The notes below the pieces were generated by a model. The model saw only the letters and a list, made by a program, of their open reading frames with translations. It did not search any database and was not told where the DNA came from. DNA of 64,000 bases, from assembly GCA_013297875.1 (NCBI GenBank), contig JAAFIW010000013.1:1-64000 (forward strand), read 5' to 3'. Positions 15,687 to 24,183 of this stretch are shown in pieces. A program made the position numbers and the translations under genes. Source of the DNA: Comamonadaceae bacterium. GTDB lineage: Bacteria > Pseudomonadota > Gammaproteobacteria > Burkholderiales > Burkholderiaceae_C. Each line of letters begins with the position of its first letter. Position 1 is the stretch's first letter.

Positions 15687-16746
15687 TCAAGCCGACTTGC
15701 ACGGGAAAAGTGACGCTAGCCCTTGTACCGCCTGCTGGAGCAGCTACTATTTCGATAGTGCCATCGGCCCCATACAAAGCCGCCAGCCGCTCACGCACTT
15801 GGGCCAATCCAAACCCGGTGCCTTTCACGCCAGGGTTGTCCAGGCCCGCCCCCGTGTCTTGCACCACCAGCTCCAGCGTTTGCCCCTGCTGGCGCGCGCT
15901 CACGGTGATACGGCCCCCCGCCACCTGCGGCTCCAGCCCATGCTGGATGCAGTTTTCCACCAGCGGCTGCAACAGCAGCGGCGGCACGCTTTGCCGGGCC
16001 AGCTCGGGTGGCAAATCCAGCGTGTAGGCCAGGCGCGGGCCCATGCGCACGGCCATGAGCGCCAGGTAATCGTTCAGCCGGTCGAACTCGGCTTGCAGTG
16101 TGTGCGTGCTGGCGCGCGACGCGGCCAGGGTGGCGCGCAGGTAGGCGGTCAGGTGGTCCAGCATGTTTTGTGCGGCGGTGGCGTCGGTGGCCATCAGCGC
16201 CCGCAGGTTGGCCAGGGTGTTGAACAGCATGTGCGGCTGCAGCTGCGATTCGAGCAGCTTCAAGCGGGCGTTGTTGGCGTGTTGCTGCGCCTCGTTCATC
16301 TTGCGCAGCAGGTAGGCGCTTTTGGTCTTGGTATAAAAATAGTAGGTGCCAATCACACCGGCCAGCCCGGTGATGAGCAGCGAGGTGCGCAGATCCATGG
16401 CCGACTGGGGCACCCGGTCTTGCGCATACCAACCAAACGTGCGGCACGCTGCGTCCGCCAGCGCGACCCCTAAAAAATAGCCCGCTGCAATACCCACCGC
16501 CACCAGCGCGATGCCCCGCCAGGCGGTGGGCCAACCCGTTTCTCTGGCCGATGGAAACAGCTCGCGGCCCAGGTCAATCACGGCCCATGTGATCAAGCCA
16601 ATCGCCATGGAATAGACCACCGGCGGCGCGTACGGCCGATCGGGCATGAAGGCATATTGAATCGTGGCCACGCCCACGCAAAACACCATGGTTTGCAGCA
16701 TGTGGCGCAACTTGCCGGGCCAGTCGATGGTCATGGTGAGGGTCAT
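15652..16746 (-). CDS. LytS/AlgZ-type sensor histidine kinase
   Basis: 364 residues from the ATG at 16746 (MTLTMTIDWPGK; an upstream ATG at 16878 overlaps the previous gene). Four hydrophobic segments lie at about 18-32, 43-60, 78-97 and 122-138, then the His_kinase block LLESQLQPHMLFNTLANLRALM with phospho-His 172. HATPase motifs are VENCIQHGLEP, VQDTGAGL and GTGFGLAQVRERLAALYG. It phosphorylates the LytTR regulator downstream. The stop codon and the C-terminal SPARGRGQG tail lie in a REP-like repeat. It follows the alpha/beta hydrolase gene by 28 bp on the same strand. Confidence 0.9.
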   Translation of the reverse strand: MTLTMTIDWPGKLRHMLQTMVFCVGVATIQYAFMPDRPYAPPVVYSMAIGLITWAVIDLGRELFPSARETGWPTAWRGIALVAVGIAAGYFLGVALADAACRTFGWYAQDRVPQSAMDLRTSLLITGLAGVIGTYYFYTKTKSAYLLRKMNEAQQHANNARLKLLESQLQPHMLFNTLANLRALMATDATAAQNMLDHLTAYLRATLAASRASTHTLQAEFDRLNDYLALMAVRMGPRLAYTLDLPPELARQSVPPLLLQPLVENCIQHGLEPQVAGGRITVSARQQGQTLELVVQDTGAGLDNPGVKGTGFGLAQVRERLAALYGADGTIEIVAAPAGGTRASVTFPVQVGLTPSPARGRGQG

Positions 16747-16774
16747 AGCGAAGAATGGAGCATGGTGGCTATTT

Positions 16775-17854
16775 TCAGGGCACAAGCTGGCGAAAAAAAG
16801 CAACCGTGGCCCGGTTGATCTGCGCAACTGCCGTCGGCCGGTCAAAGCCCGGCGGGTCGCCCAAGAGCGCCAGCGCAATGGCGCTCAGGCGCTCCGGCGG
16901 TGGCATGGGCGAGAGCATCACGCCGTGCGAGGCGTCGGCGAACTCGGCTACGCGGGTGCAGCCGGTGCAGGCTGCCAGCACCGCGCTGCTGTGAAAGCGC
17001 GGGATCTGGTTGATGTCTTGGGCGGCGGTGATCAAGCCCAAGGGAATGCGCGGTTGCGCCAGACTGGCCATGTCAAAGTCAGCTGCAAACGGCACCGCGG
17101 CAATGGCAGCGGCAATGCGCGGGTCGGCATGGGTATAGGGCGTGTCGTCGTCAAAGCGCTGGCGAATCACGCCCAGCGCGACGAGCTTTTTCAAACCGTC
17201 CAGCAAGCCACCGGTTAGGCGCGTGATCATGCCCACACACGATGAAAAGTCTTGCTCGATGTTCGCCTCGCAATGCTGGCGAAAACGCGCGGGCGACCAG
17301 CTGCCGCCAGCCAGGCTCAGCGCCGTGTGGCCACCGGCCGAGCCGCCCCACATACCCACCCGATCCAGCGCCAGCAAGGGCGCAAAGCGCGTGTCGGCAG
17401 CCACTGCGTCAATGGCGCGAGAGACTTCCGCCGGGCGCAGTTTCCAGCTGGTGGGGCCGGGGTCGCTGCCGTCTTTGTAGTTGTCGGCGCGGTGCTCGGG
17501 CAGGGCCACGGTGTAGCCCGCCTGCACCAAAGCACGGGCCAGGTCGGCATGCACCCAGGGGCTGCCACCCGAGCCATGCGAGATCACCACCAGCCGGCCG
17601 TTGCCGCGCGCGGGTGGTGCCTGGGGTGCGAGCTGAAACTGGAAAGGGCCGCGCGTCACGGTCTGCTCTGCGGCCTGGGTGGGGTAGTAAACGGTCACGG
17701 GGCCGTCACCCTTTTGGCCGGGCAACTCGGTCAAGCCCATCCCCGCCTGGGCCGGGCTTGCAATACCCACCAGCAGGGCCAACACCAGCGCTGCCAGCAG
17801 GCCGCCCATCAGCCGGGCCTGGCGCGTCAGGGTGTGGGGAAAGAGGGTGTTCAT
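16775..17854 (-). CDS. Exported alpha/beta hydrolase (dienelactone-hydrolase-like)
   Basis: 359 residues with a signal peptide (hydrophobic LMGGLLAALVLALLVGIASPAQA). The alpha/beta-hydrolase core has VVISHGSGGSPW as the oxyanion-hole strand, DRVGMWGGSAGGHTAL with the nucleophile in GGSAGG, and a late ADASHGVM carrying the likely catalytic His. PAF-acetylhydrolase or DLH-type esterases of this layout act on short esters; the substrate here is unknown. It is probably periplasmic. It sits between the carotenoid oxygenase gene (93 bp upstream) and the LytS kinase (28 bp downstream), on the same strand. Confidence 0.8.
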   Translation of the reverse strand: MNTLFPHTLTRQARLMGGLLAALVLALLVGIASPAQAGMGLTELPGQKGDGPVTVYYPTQAAEQTVTRGPFQFQLAPQAPPARGNGRLVVISHGSGGSPWVHADLARALVQAGYTVALPEHRADNYKDGSDPGPTSWKLRPAEVSRAIDAVAADTRFAPLLALDRVGMWGGSAGGHTALSLAGGSWSPARFRQHCEANIEQDFSSCVGMITRLTGGLLDGLKKLVALGVIRQRFDDDTPYTHADPRIAAAIAAVPFAADFDMASLAQPRIPLGLITAAQDINQIPRFHSSAVLAACTGCTRVAEFADASHGVMLSPMPPPERLSAIALALLGDPPGFDRPTAVAQINRATVAFFRQLVP

Positions 17855-17947
17855 GTCAGCTCCTTGAGATCAATTGCTATTAAAGATGTAGCTTGTTGAG
17901 CCCTCTGGAGGCGGGCAACGGGCTGATTGGATTCAAAAAGTGGGAGG

Positions 17948-19432
17948 TCAGGCCGCAACGAACTGACCATGCAGGCCCAGCGGCAGGCCGTAAGGCAGTG
18001 TCACGCGGGCCATCGGCCCGGCGTCTACTGCCTGTACATCAAACACCGACAGCGCCGTGCGTTCGCTGGGCCAGTGGTAGGCGGTGCCCAGCAGCCAGCC
18101 ACGGCCTTCTGGGGCACCGGGGCGGGTGGGTAGGTAGACGTGCTCCTCGGCAATCCAGCCGTCGCCATAGCGGTGGCGTCGCTGTTGGTTGCCCTGTAGG
18201 GTGAGCACGCTGTCAAAGCCATCGACCTGCGGGTTCATGCCCCGGCTGCGTTCCAGCAGGGTGGTGAACCGCGTGAGCAGGCCGTTGCGTGCAGGGTGGA
18301 TGCGTGGGAACTCCACGTTGGACAGGCCGGTGTTCTCCATGCGTGCCTGGCCGGTGGCGGGGTTCAGCGTGATGTGTGTGAACTGCGTGGCGCGCGTTGC
18401 AGCATTGCTGCGGCCGCGGCTCACGTCCATCTGCTGCATGGCGCCCAGAATGTCGGGCTGTGCGACAAAGCGCACCTGCACGGTGCCGCCTTCTTGCCAG
18501 GCATTGGCCAGGTGAAACACGCCGGTGGCCGGCACCTCAAAGCGCTGCACCTTGAAGTCGGCCATGTCCACCAGCAGCACCACCAGCGGTGCGGTGTCGT
18601 CCCAGCGGTAGTGCGCCAGCAGATTGCCTGCGCCCAGCTGGCCCTTGAACTGCAACGGCTGCAGCAGGAACACCAAATGCCGCTGGGTGATGGCAAAGTC
18701 ATGCACCATTTCGGCCTGCGGCGCGGCCATCAGATGCTGGCGGCGCAACTGGCCATGGGGCGCGATCTCATACACCAGCAAGCGCCCGGAGCCCGGCACG
18801 TAGCCAAAGCTCCACACTGTTCCGTCGGGCGCGGTGCGCGGGTGGGCCGAGAACGCAGCGCCCTGGGTTTCGGGCGACCAGACCTTGAAGCCCTTGGCCT
18901 GCAAGGTGTCTGGGTCGACAGACAGCGCGGAGCCCGCTTCCCACAACGCAAACAGTTCTTTGTTGGCGGGCAGATGCAGCAGGTTGATGTTGGCCGGGTT
19001 CAGCGTGTCGGGCCCGGCCAGTGGCGGCGATTGGGGCAGCGTGGTGCCAAAGCCGGAGTACAGCAGGCGACCTGCTGCTTCCTCGGCTTTCAGCTTGGGT
19101 GTGGCCATCAGCGCACCGTGGTGCGAAACCTTGCCATCGGCAAAGCGGAATGCCTGCAGCATGCCGTCGCCATCAAACCAGTGGTTCATGGCCACGCCGC
19201 CCAGCTCACGCCGGGCCGGGCCCACGCGGTACAGCGTGCCTTGCAAGGCGGCAGGCCAGCGGCCCTGCACGGGCAAGGGCCCGCTGGACAGCGCGGCTTT
19301 CAACGGGCCGTTATAGGGCGCAAAGCTGCTGCTCCACGCTTGGGGCGCGTCGGCGGCGTGGCCCAGCGCAGGCAACAGGCTGGCGCCCAGGGCAGACAAA
19401 ACACGGCGGCGGTTGAGGTGGTGGTGTGTCAT
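17948..19432 (-). CDS. Carotenoid oxygenase family protein (Tat-exported)
   Basis: 494 residues. The N-terminal RRRVLSALGASLLPALGHAA resembles a Tat signal. The mature part matches the RPE65/carotenoid-cleavage dioxygenase fold: GTLYRVGPARRE, NHWFDGDGMLQAFRF, then the four iron-binding His in order (AHPRT, VHDFAIT, FHLANAW, GLHGQF at the C-terminus), plus EFPRIHP. These enzymes split carotenoids or stilbenes with O2. Location in the periplasm would be unusual but not unique. It lies 12 bp downstream of the DUF2141 gene and 93 bp upstream of the hydrolase gene, in a minus-strand run with a LytS/LytTR pair. Confidence 0.88.
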   Translation of the reverse strand: MTHHHLNRRRVLSALGASLLPALGHAADAPQAWSSSFAPYNGPLKAALSSGPLPVQGRWPAALQGTLYRVGPARRELGGVAMNHWFDGDGMLQAFRFADGKVSHHGALMATPKLKAEEAAGRLLYSGFGTTLPQSPPLAGPDTLNPANINLLHLPANKELFALWEAGSALSVDPDTLQAKGFKVWSPETQGAAFSAHPRTAPDGTVWSFGYVPGSGRLLVYEIAPHGQLRRQHLMAAPQAEMVHDFAITQRHLVFLLQPLQFKGQLGAGNLLAHYRWDDTAPLVVLLVDMADFKVQRFEVPATGVFHLANAWQEGGTVQVRFVAQPDILGAMQQMDVSRGRSNAATRATQFTHITLNPATGQARMENTGLSNVEFPRIHPARNGLLTRFTTLLERSRGMNPQVDGFDSVLTLQGNQQRRHRYGDGWIAEEHVYLPTRPGAPEGRGWLLGTAYHWPSERTALSVFDVQAVDAGPMARVTLPYGLPLGLHGQFVAA

Positions 19433-19444
19433 GGCAGCTCCGGT

Positions 19445-19855
19445 TTACTTCAATTCAAAGGCTTGCGTGTCGGCGTTTGCACCCAGGCGAAACGACGCGT
19501 CGGCAAAGGGCGGCGGGCCCACGGGGTTGCGGGCGTTGCGGCTGAAACCGTAGGGCTCGGTGGGCAGGCCAAACAGGTTGGCGTCCAGCTTCTGGTTGGC
19601 GTTTTCGTCCAGAAATGCGGTGGCGGCGTAGTCGCCCTCGGGCAGGCCGGTGAACTGCAGCACGGCCTTGCCATCGACAGCTTGTGCCATGGCGGTCTGC
19701 AGGGGTTTGCCGCGCGGAAAGGCATCGGCTTTATCAAACAGTGCGGCCAGCACCGTGCCCTGTTTTTGAGCTGGAACGCTGACTTCAAGGTTCAAGTCTG
19801 CGGCGTGGGCGGCCAGGGTGTACAGGGCGGCCAGGGACATGATGAGTTGTTTCAT
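19445..19855 (-). CDS. DUF2141 exported protein
   Basis: 136 residues with a signal peptide (MKQLIMSLAALYTLAAHAA). The mature part has the DUF2141 pattern: GTVLAALFDKADAFPRGKPLQ, GLPEGDYAATAFLDENANQKLDANLFGLPTEPYGFSRNAR. Members are periplasmic beta-sandwich proteins of unknown function, often found beside carotenoid or polyketide-like genes. It precedes the carotenoid oxygenase by 12 bp, so the two probably share a transcript. Confidence 0.85.
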   Translation of the reverse strand: MKQLIMSLAALYTLAAHAADLNLEVSVPAQKQGTVLAALFDKADAFPRGKPLQTAMAQAVDGKAVLQFTGLPEGDYAATAFLDENANQKLDANLFGLPTEPYGFSRNARNPVGPPPFADASFRLGANADTQAFELK

Positions 19856-19914
19856 GGGGGTACTTTCGAAGTGGAGAAATTTGACTCACACAAAGCCATC
19901 AGAGCGCTTCGGTT

Positions 19915-20009
19915 GTCATCCCCGCGAAGGCGGGGATCCAGGCGCGGGGTTCGACAGGTCAAGGGTTTTGTTGTTATCTGAGGTGGATTCCCGCCTTCGC
20001 GGGAATGAC
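19915..20009. repeat. REP-like inverted pair
   Basis: GTCATCCCCGCGAAGGCGGG (from 19915) and, about 70 bp on, an inverted CCCGCCTTCGCGGGAATGAC (ending 20009). The arms match at roughly 23 of 26 positions. It is the well-known proteobacterial GTCATTCCCGCGAAGGCGGG-type extragenic palindrome. It fills the gap between the DUF2141 and 2TM genes. Confidence 0.85.
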
Positions 20010-20057
20010 GGACGGTGGTTGTTTTGCGTAAGTCCTGGAGGTTTTGATAGGTATGGC

Positions 20058-20345
20058 TTACCAGGCGTCTTGCTGCGCACCCAAACGCTGGCGTTCGCGC
20101 TGAACCAGGCCTTCGTACAGGCCACCGGTTTTTAAAAACACCACCGCGCCGTGAATGGCCAGGCCCAGGCCCCAACCCAGCGCCGGGAACACGGCCCAGT
20201 GCGCCCCGCTCATGGCCGACAGCAGGGCCAGCACCCCGTTCACCGCCAGGTACACCGCCGCGTGGATGTACCAGCCCAGCTGGGCGCTGGCGCGGCGGCG
20301 GGCCTGGCGCTCCAGGTTGTGGTCAGGCAAAGAATGTGTGTTCAT
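20058..20345 (-). CDS. 2TM domain membrane protein
   Basis: 95 residues with the 2TM-domain layout: a basic start (LERQARRRASAQLGW), two hydrophobic helices (about 26-45 and 50-70) and a cytoplasmic tail (YEGLVQRERQRLG). Such domains occur beside, or fused to, LytTR regulators; a LytS/LytTR pair is on the same strand 4 kb downstream. Function unknown. It follows the DUF2306-like gene by 23 bp. Confidence 0.8.
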   Translation of the reverse strand: MNTHSLPDHNLERQARRRASAQLGWYIHAAVYLAVNGVLALLSAMSGAHWAVFPALGWGLGLAIHGAVVFLKTGGLYEGLVQRERQRLGAQQDAW

Positions 20346-20368
20346 GGTGATCTCCTTCAGGTGTTGAT

Positions 20369-21307
20369 TCAGGTGTTGAAAATCGCTTGGCTGGAAGAAC
20401 TGGTTTTTCCCTTGGGCCGTGTGAGTGCCAGCAAACGCAGGGTGCGGCCCGCAAAAATGCCGCTGAACAGGCCCGACAGCAGCACCACCGCCAGCGTGAA
20501 GTCAGGGTTTGTTTTCAGCGCGGGGGCCATGTTCAGGCTTACGCCCACGGCGTACTTGATGAGAAAAATGCCCAGGATCAGCGCCATCGGCACCCAGCTG
20601 CCGGGCAATTCAAACTGGCGGCGGTCGGTGTCATAACGGGCCTGGTTGCGCGCTTCGGTGTTGGTTTTTGCCAGCAACACAAGCACTGCTGCCAGCTCGC
20701 AAGCGAACAACCAGGCCACCAGCACTGTGGTGGACGCGCCAAAAGCCGACACCGCGCCATACAAAGAAAAACCAGCCATGCCCAGCGGCATCAAGGCCAC
20801 CCGCGCCAGGCCAGCGCTGCGCTGACGCGTCTGGCTCAAGCCCGCCAGCACCAACACGGCCAGCAGGCCCCAGACCCACACCGGCGTGCCCGCCAAAATG
20901 TGGCCTGGCATGGACTGCCACAGCAGATCGCCCAGGTAGCGCCCTGGCAGCAAAGTGAATCCACCAGCCACCAGGCAGGCACCCACATACAGGCCCTGCA
21001 TGATTTTTTTGTGCCGCACGATGTTGCCCTGGGCCAGAGCCCGAAACGAGCCCAACAAGCTGAAATACACCACCGGAATCAGCACATGAATCGGTGTGTA
21101 GCCCGCGATGTTGGGCAGGCGGTAGTCGCGGATAAAGATGGCCGAGGTGGCCGCCACCAGCATCAAGCTGACCCAGGCATAGCCAAAAGCGCGGTGCAGC
21201 TTGGGGCGCTGGGTGGCACCCTTGCGGGCCCACAAAGCCACCGGGCCGGTGGCAATGGCGAGCAGGGCGGCCGTCATGTGGACGGCGATGACAGGGGACA
21301 TTTGCAT
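20369..21307 (-). CDS. Polytopic membrane protein (DUF2306-like N-terminus)
   Basis: 312 residues with about eight predicted membrane segments. The N-terminal half (IAVHMTAALLAIATGPVALWARKGATQRPKLHRAFGYAW, and HKKIMQGLYVGACLVAGGF) looks like DUF2306, a four-helix domain. The C-terminal half is another set of four helices I cannot name. The conserved His residues may bind heme or metal, by analogy. First gene of the minus-strand run that includes the 2TM, DUF2141 and carotenoid oxygenase genes. Confidence 0.75.
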   Translation of the reverse strand: MQMSPVIAVHMTAALLAIATGPVALWARKGATQRPKLHRAFGYAWVSLMLVAATSAIFIRDYRLPNIAGYTPIHVLIPVVYFSLLGSFRALAQGNIVRHKKIMQGLYVGACLVAGGFTLLPGRYLGDLLWQSMPGHILAGTPVWVWGLLAVLVLAGLSQTRQRSAGLARVALMPLGMAGFSLYGAVSAFGASTTVLVAWLFACELAAVLVLLAKTNTEARNQARYDTDRRQFELPGSWVPMALILGIFLIKYAVGVSLNMAPALKTNPDFTLAVVLLSGLFSGIFAGRTLRLLALTRPKGKTSSSSQAIFNT

Positions 21308-21453
21308 GGTGCAGCTCCATCGGTTGGGTTGATGGGCTGCACTGTGCCCAGCGGTGAGCGCTGGGGCCAGCGGCTTGCGACGAAACGCCGCTTACGGGGA
21401 GTGAAACGCCGCGGACAGCGCGTGAACGGCGTAGGCCGCAAGCGCTGACTAAT

Positions 21454-21500
21454 CGCTACAAAAATAATAGCTGCTTGAGCAATAAACAGCTGGGCGAGAG
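21454..21500 (-). repeat. Dispersed 50-bp repeat
   Basis: Reverse-oriented copy: CGCTACAAAAATAATAGCTG followed by CTTGAGCAATAAACAGCTGGGCGA. It lies between the two minus-strand genes starting at 21307 and ending at 21562. Confidence 0.8.
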
Positions 21501-21561
21501 GCTGTTTTTGATGTAAATCTGCACCGACAGCGAATCCTGCGCCCGTCCGTCGCCGTGTGAG

Positions 21562-22803
21562 CTACTGAATGAACTTGCCGCCCGACTGAATGAACGACAG
21601 CTCCACAAACAAGGAGCCCACGCGCTTGTTGCCGGAGAAATCGACGGTGTAGCCGTTCAAATCAAACTTCTTGGCCGTCATGGCGCTGATGAAGCCCTCA
21701 CGGGTGGGGTTGGGGCCCGCACGGGTCAGGGCTTCCACCAAGACCTTGGCACCAATAAAACCCTCCATGCCGGTAAAACCCAGGCTGCCTTCGGGTGCGT
21801 CTTTCATCAGGCTCACATACTCGTTGGCAATGGGGTATTTGCGGCTGTAGGGGTAGGGCACGGTTTGGGTGACGATCAGGCCTTTGGCGCTTTCGCCCAG
21901 CAGGCGCACCGTGCCTTCGTTGCCCAGCAGACTTAAGGTCAGGTAGGGGCGGCCCAGCTTGGGCAGCTCGGTTTTGGCCCAACCCAATGCCGAGTTGGCC
22001 GCAACAACACCCAGCACCGCTTTGGCGTTGGATTTGACCAGGGCTTCGGTGATGCTGGCCGGGTTGTCCAGCTTGTCGGGCATGACCACGGTACCCACGA
22101 TTTTCACGCCCTCTTTGGCGGCCAGTTGCTGAAAGCCCGCCAGCGAGCCTTTGCCAAAGGCGTTGTCTGAGTGCAGCACCGCAATCTCGTTAAAGCCCGT
22201 GGTGGCCATGTAGTTGGCAATCTTGGCCAGTTCGGCCGAATACGCAGCGCGAATGTGAAAAGCCATGGTGTTGTCGGGCGTGCGCAAAGCGTCGGTGCCG
22301 GTCATGGGTGCCACATGGGGCACTTTGATTTCTTGGAGAAAAGGTGCCACTGCCATGTTGGCGGGCGCGCCACCAATACCAAAGAAGGTAAACACGCCGT
22401 TGTCGGTCGTGGCCAGTTTGCGCACGTTTTCCACGGCCCGGGCTGGGTCATAGGCGTCGTCCAGGGTCACTAACACCAGCTTGCGCTTGTTAATACCACC
22501 CTTGGCATTAACCGACTCAAACACCGCCTTGGTTGCCGCAATGACCTGCAAGTTGGCTGCGCTCAGCGGCCCGGTGGTGGCAGCGGTTTGCCCGATGCGG
22601 ATTTCAGTGGGTGTGATGCCCGGCAGCGCCAGTGCCGGCTGCGCCTGGGCCGTTTGCAGCAGCGGAAAACCAAGCGACGCGCACACCCCGGCAGCCCCCT
22701 GTGCCAGCTTGCGCCGCGTCAGCCCACCGCCTGGCTGTGCGATTTCGCCAGCGAAGTGGCTGCGGGGGCTTGCGGCTGAGGTCGTTTCGGGGGCTTGCGG
22801 CAT
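21562..22803 (-). CDS. Branched-chain amino acid-type ABC transporter substrate-binding protein
   Basis: 413 residues. The long N-terminus has TRRKLAQGAAGVCASLGFPLLQTAQAQ, a Tat-like signal. The mature part is a Peripla_BP_6 (LivK-like) receptor: IRIGQTAATTGPLSAANLQVIAATKAVFESVNAKGGINKRKLVLVTLDDAYDPARAVENVRKL, FGIGGAPANMAV, MTGTDALRTP and SLGFTGMEGFIGAKVLVEAL. Ligand unknown (possibly aromatic or amide compounds). No permease genes are adjacent, as for the similar protein at 10454. Confidence 0.85.
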   Translation of the reverse strand: MPQAPETTSAASPRSHFAGEIAQPGGGLTRRKLAQGAAGVCASLGFPLLQTAQAQPALALPGITPTEIRIGQTAATTGPLSAANLQVIAATKAVFESVNAKGGINKRKLVLVTLDDAYDPARAVENVRKLATTDNGVFTFFGIGGAPANMAVAPFLQEIKVPHVAPMTGTDALRTPDNTMAFHIRAAYSAELAKIANYMATTGFNEIAVLHSDNAFGKGSLAGFQQLAAKEGVKIVGTVVMPDKLDNPASITEALVKSNAKAVLGVVAANSALGWAKTELPKLGRPYLTLSLLGNEGTVRLLGESAKGLIVTQTVPYPYSRKYPIANEYVSLMKDAPEGSLGFTGMEGFIGAKVLVEALTRAGPNPTREGFISAMTAKKFDLNGYTVDFSGNKRVGSLFVELSFIQSGGKFIQ

Positions 22804-22918
22804 GGTGTCTCCAGAGCAGTTGATAAAAGCCCCAGAGGTTAACAGTTACGTACTACAAGAAAGCGCCACACCGGCTGAGAAGCCAAGGAGACCGGGAGAA
22901 CAATTTTGAATAAAAACC

Positions 22919-22965
22919 GCTCACAGCCCATATGAATATTGCTCAAGCAGCTACGGAATTTGTAG
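22919..22965 (+). repeat. Dispersed 50-bp repeat
   Basis: CACAGCCCATATGAATATTG then CTCAAGCAGCTACGGAATTTGTAGC, a close match to the family consensus. Intergenic, between the ABC-binding protein and the BrnA-like gene. Confidence 0.85.
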
Positions 22966-23071
22966 CGGCTGAGTCATCGTTTGGGTATGCGGCTTGTGCG
23001 GGCTGATCTGCCAAACAACCGCCCTGCTGATGCGCTATTGAAGTCAGCTTCCGTCGCATCGCTCGGAAGTG

Positions 23072-23305
23072 TTAGACGGCACTCGGCCACTTGATCTCTA
23101 CCTTTCGATTCTGAGCCAGGCAGTCTCGAAGGTAGAGATTAATGAGGCTTTGGTACGGTACCCCCGCCTCCGTGGCCATAACTTTGAAGTACTCAACCAC
23201 ATCCTCAGACAGGCGCATGGTGACCGACTTCTTCAGCTTGGACGCGTAGGGGTTTCTGCGCGACTTCATCTTGGACAGATCGTATTCGGCCTTCATGTCA
23301 TTCAC
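23072..23305 (-). CDS. BrnA-type antitoxin (orphan)
   Basis: 77 residues: a basic N-terminal half (SRRNPYASKLKKSVTMRL) followed by a ribbon-helix-helix (LSEDVVEYFKVMATEAGVPYQSLINLYLRDCL) as in BrnA/CopG-like antitoxins. In typical brnTA loci the BrnT RNase toxin is directly upstream; here the 187 bp upstream has no such frame, so it is an orphan antitoxin or a stand-alone repressor. It sits downstream of a cluster of hairpins (23330-23409). Confidence 0.78.
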   Translation of the reverse strand: MNDMKAEYDLSKMKSRRNPYASKLKKSVTMRLSEDVVEYFKVMATEAGVPYQSLINLYLRDCLAQNRKVEIKWPSAV

Positions 23306-23329
23306 CTCGGTAGTTTTGTGTTTCGCTTT

Positions 23330-23409
23330 CGGTCAAACCGTCAGCCCACTGATGTCAAATCAGTGGAAACCGCACAGATCGAGAATCTGTGAACTGTCCG
23401 TGGAAACGG
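23330..23409. other. Four consecutive hairpins upstream of the BrnA-like gene
   Basis: CGGT-CAA-ACCG (23330-23340), CCACTGAT-GTCAA-ATCAGTGG (23346-23366), CACAGAT-CGAGA-ATCTGTG (23373-23391), CCGT-GGAA-ACGG (23398-23409). All stems are perfect. It lies in the presumed leader of the minus-strand antitoxin gene. It may be a structured RNA, an operator array or an att-like remnant. The palindromes cannot tell which. Confidence 0.4.
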
Positions 23410-23492
23410 GGTAAGTCCAAACAGCCACACTAATGATCAGGCTCTTGCCGTTTGGGGGGAGTCCATGTAGGAGGGGTTGGACGTCAACCAAG

Positions 23493-23891
23493 CTATCCAT
23501 TGAAGGGCATTGGCCAGTTCTGCAACCCTTCGTCCCCGTATTCCTTCAAAAACGGATCAGGTTCCGCCGCAAGCGATTCGAGGACTGCGCGCGATTCGGG
23601 AGTACCAATTCGTGCCAGCGCATATGCACACTTGCGCTGAAATTCGTGCAAGTTATCCCACTTGAGAAGATGGGCAAAGGGAATGCGCACTGCTTTTGCA
23701 ATGGCATCAACCGCACATGGATCGCCGATAAGGCCGAGCTCAAAAACGATGTCCTCATGGGACTCGTGAAAATCTTGGAGCAGAAGTCTGCTTAGCATGA
23801 CCGGATCTTTAGCGGTCATCGCCTCTTCAACGGTTGTCAATTCGTGCACCCCTTTCTCCTTGTCGCCCAACTCAATATGCAGATGCAGCAA
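23493..23891 (-). CDS. Small HEAT-repeat-like hypothetical protein
   Basis: 132 residues, acidic and helical. The repeating DIVFELGLIGDPCAVDAIAKAV and CAYALARIGTPESRAVLESLA pairs look like HEAT/PBS-lyase repeats. No signal peptide. Start could also be the ATG at 23819 (MTAKDP). No functional link to neighbours is visible. Confidence 0.6.
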   Translation of the reverse strand: MLHLHIELGDKEKGVHELTTVEEAMTAKDPVMLSRLLLQDFHESHEDIVFELGLIGDPCAVDAIAKAVRIPFAHLLKWDNLHEFQRKCAYALARIGTPESRAVLESLAAEPDPFLKEYGDEGLQNWPMPFNG

Positions 23892-24095
23892 CCTGTCTCC
23901 CCAACATCACCCGTGTCGCCCTACCGTCCAAAGCGACGCGGTTGCTGGGTCAGTTGCATGAGCAGATGCCTTGGTTTCACTATAGCCTGGACACCGAAGC
24001 GGCTTACGTGTATTGGGTCGAGAGATTCATTGTTTTTCACCAAAACGCCACCATGGGACGTGGGTCGGCCAGAAGTGATGGTTTTTTATGGTTTT

Positions 24096-24145
24096 CAGCA
24101 TCCAGCCCAGGAATTCATTGCTGAAGTAGCTATCAACTTAGGAGC
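24096..24145 (+). repeat. Diverged dispersed repeat
   Basis: CCAGCCCAGGAATTCATTGC then TGAAGTAGCTATCAACTTAGGAGC. Same register as the consensus with several changes in the core. The remaining 23892-24183 stretch holds nothing else I recognise. Confidence 0.6.
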
Positions 24146-24183
24146 AAGCAAACCAGCTTCGGTGTGCCGGTGTGCGCGCCTCC

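Noticed and set aside
15740-15770. Another dispersed-repeat copy near the end of the LytS-type kinase (CTGCTGGAGCAGCTACTATTTCGATAG)
   Set aside because: The encoded residues fit the normal G2-box region of histidine kinases, so similarity may be chance; too short to call.
18296-19981. Long open frame (561 codons) on the plus strand across the carotenoid oxygenase and DUF2141 genes
   Set aside because: It lies antisense to two genes with strong family motifs and its product has low-complexity, Gln/His/Gly-rich composition typical of high-GC shadow frames.
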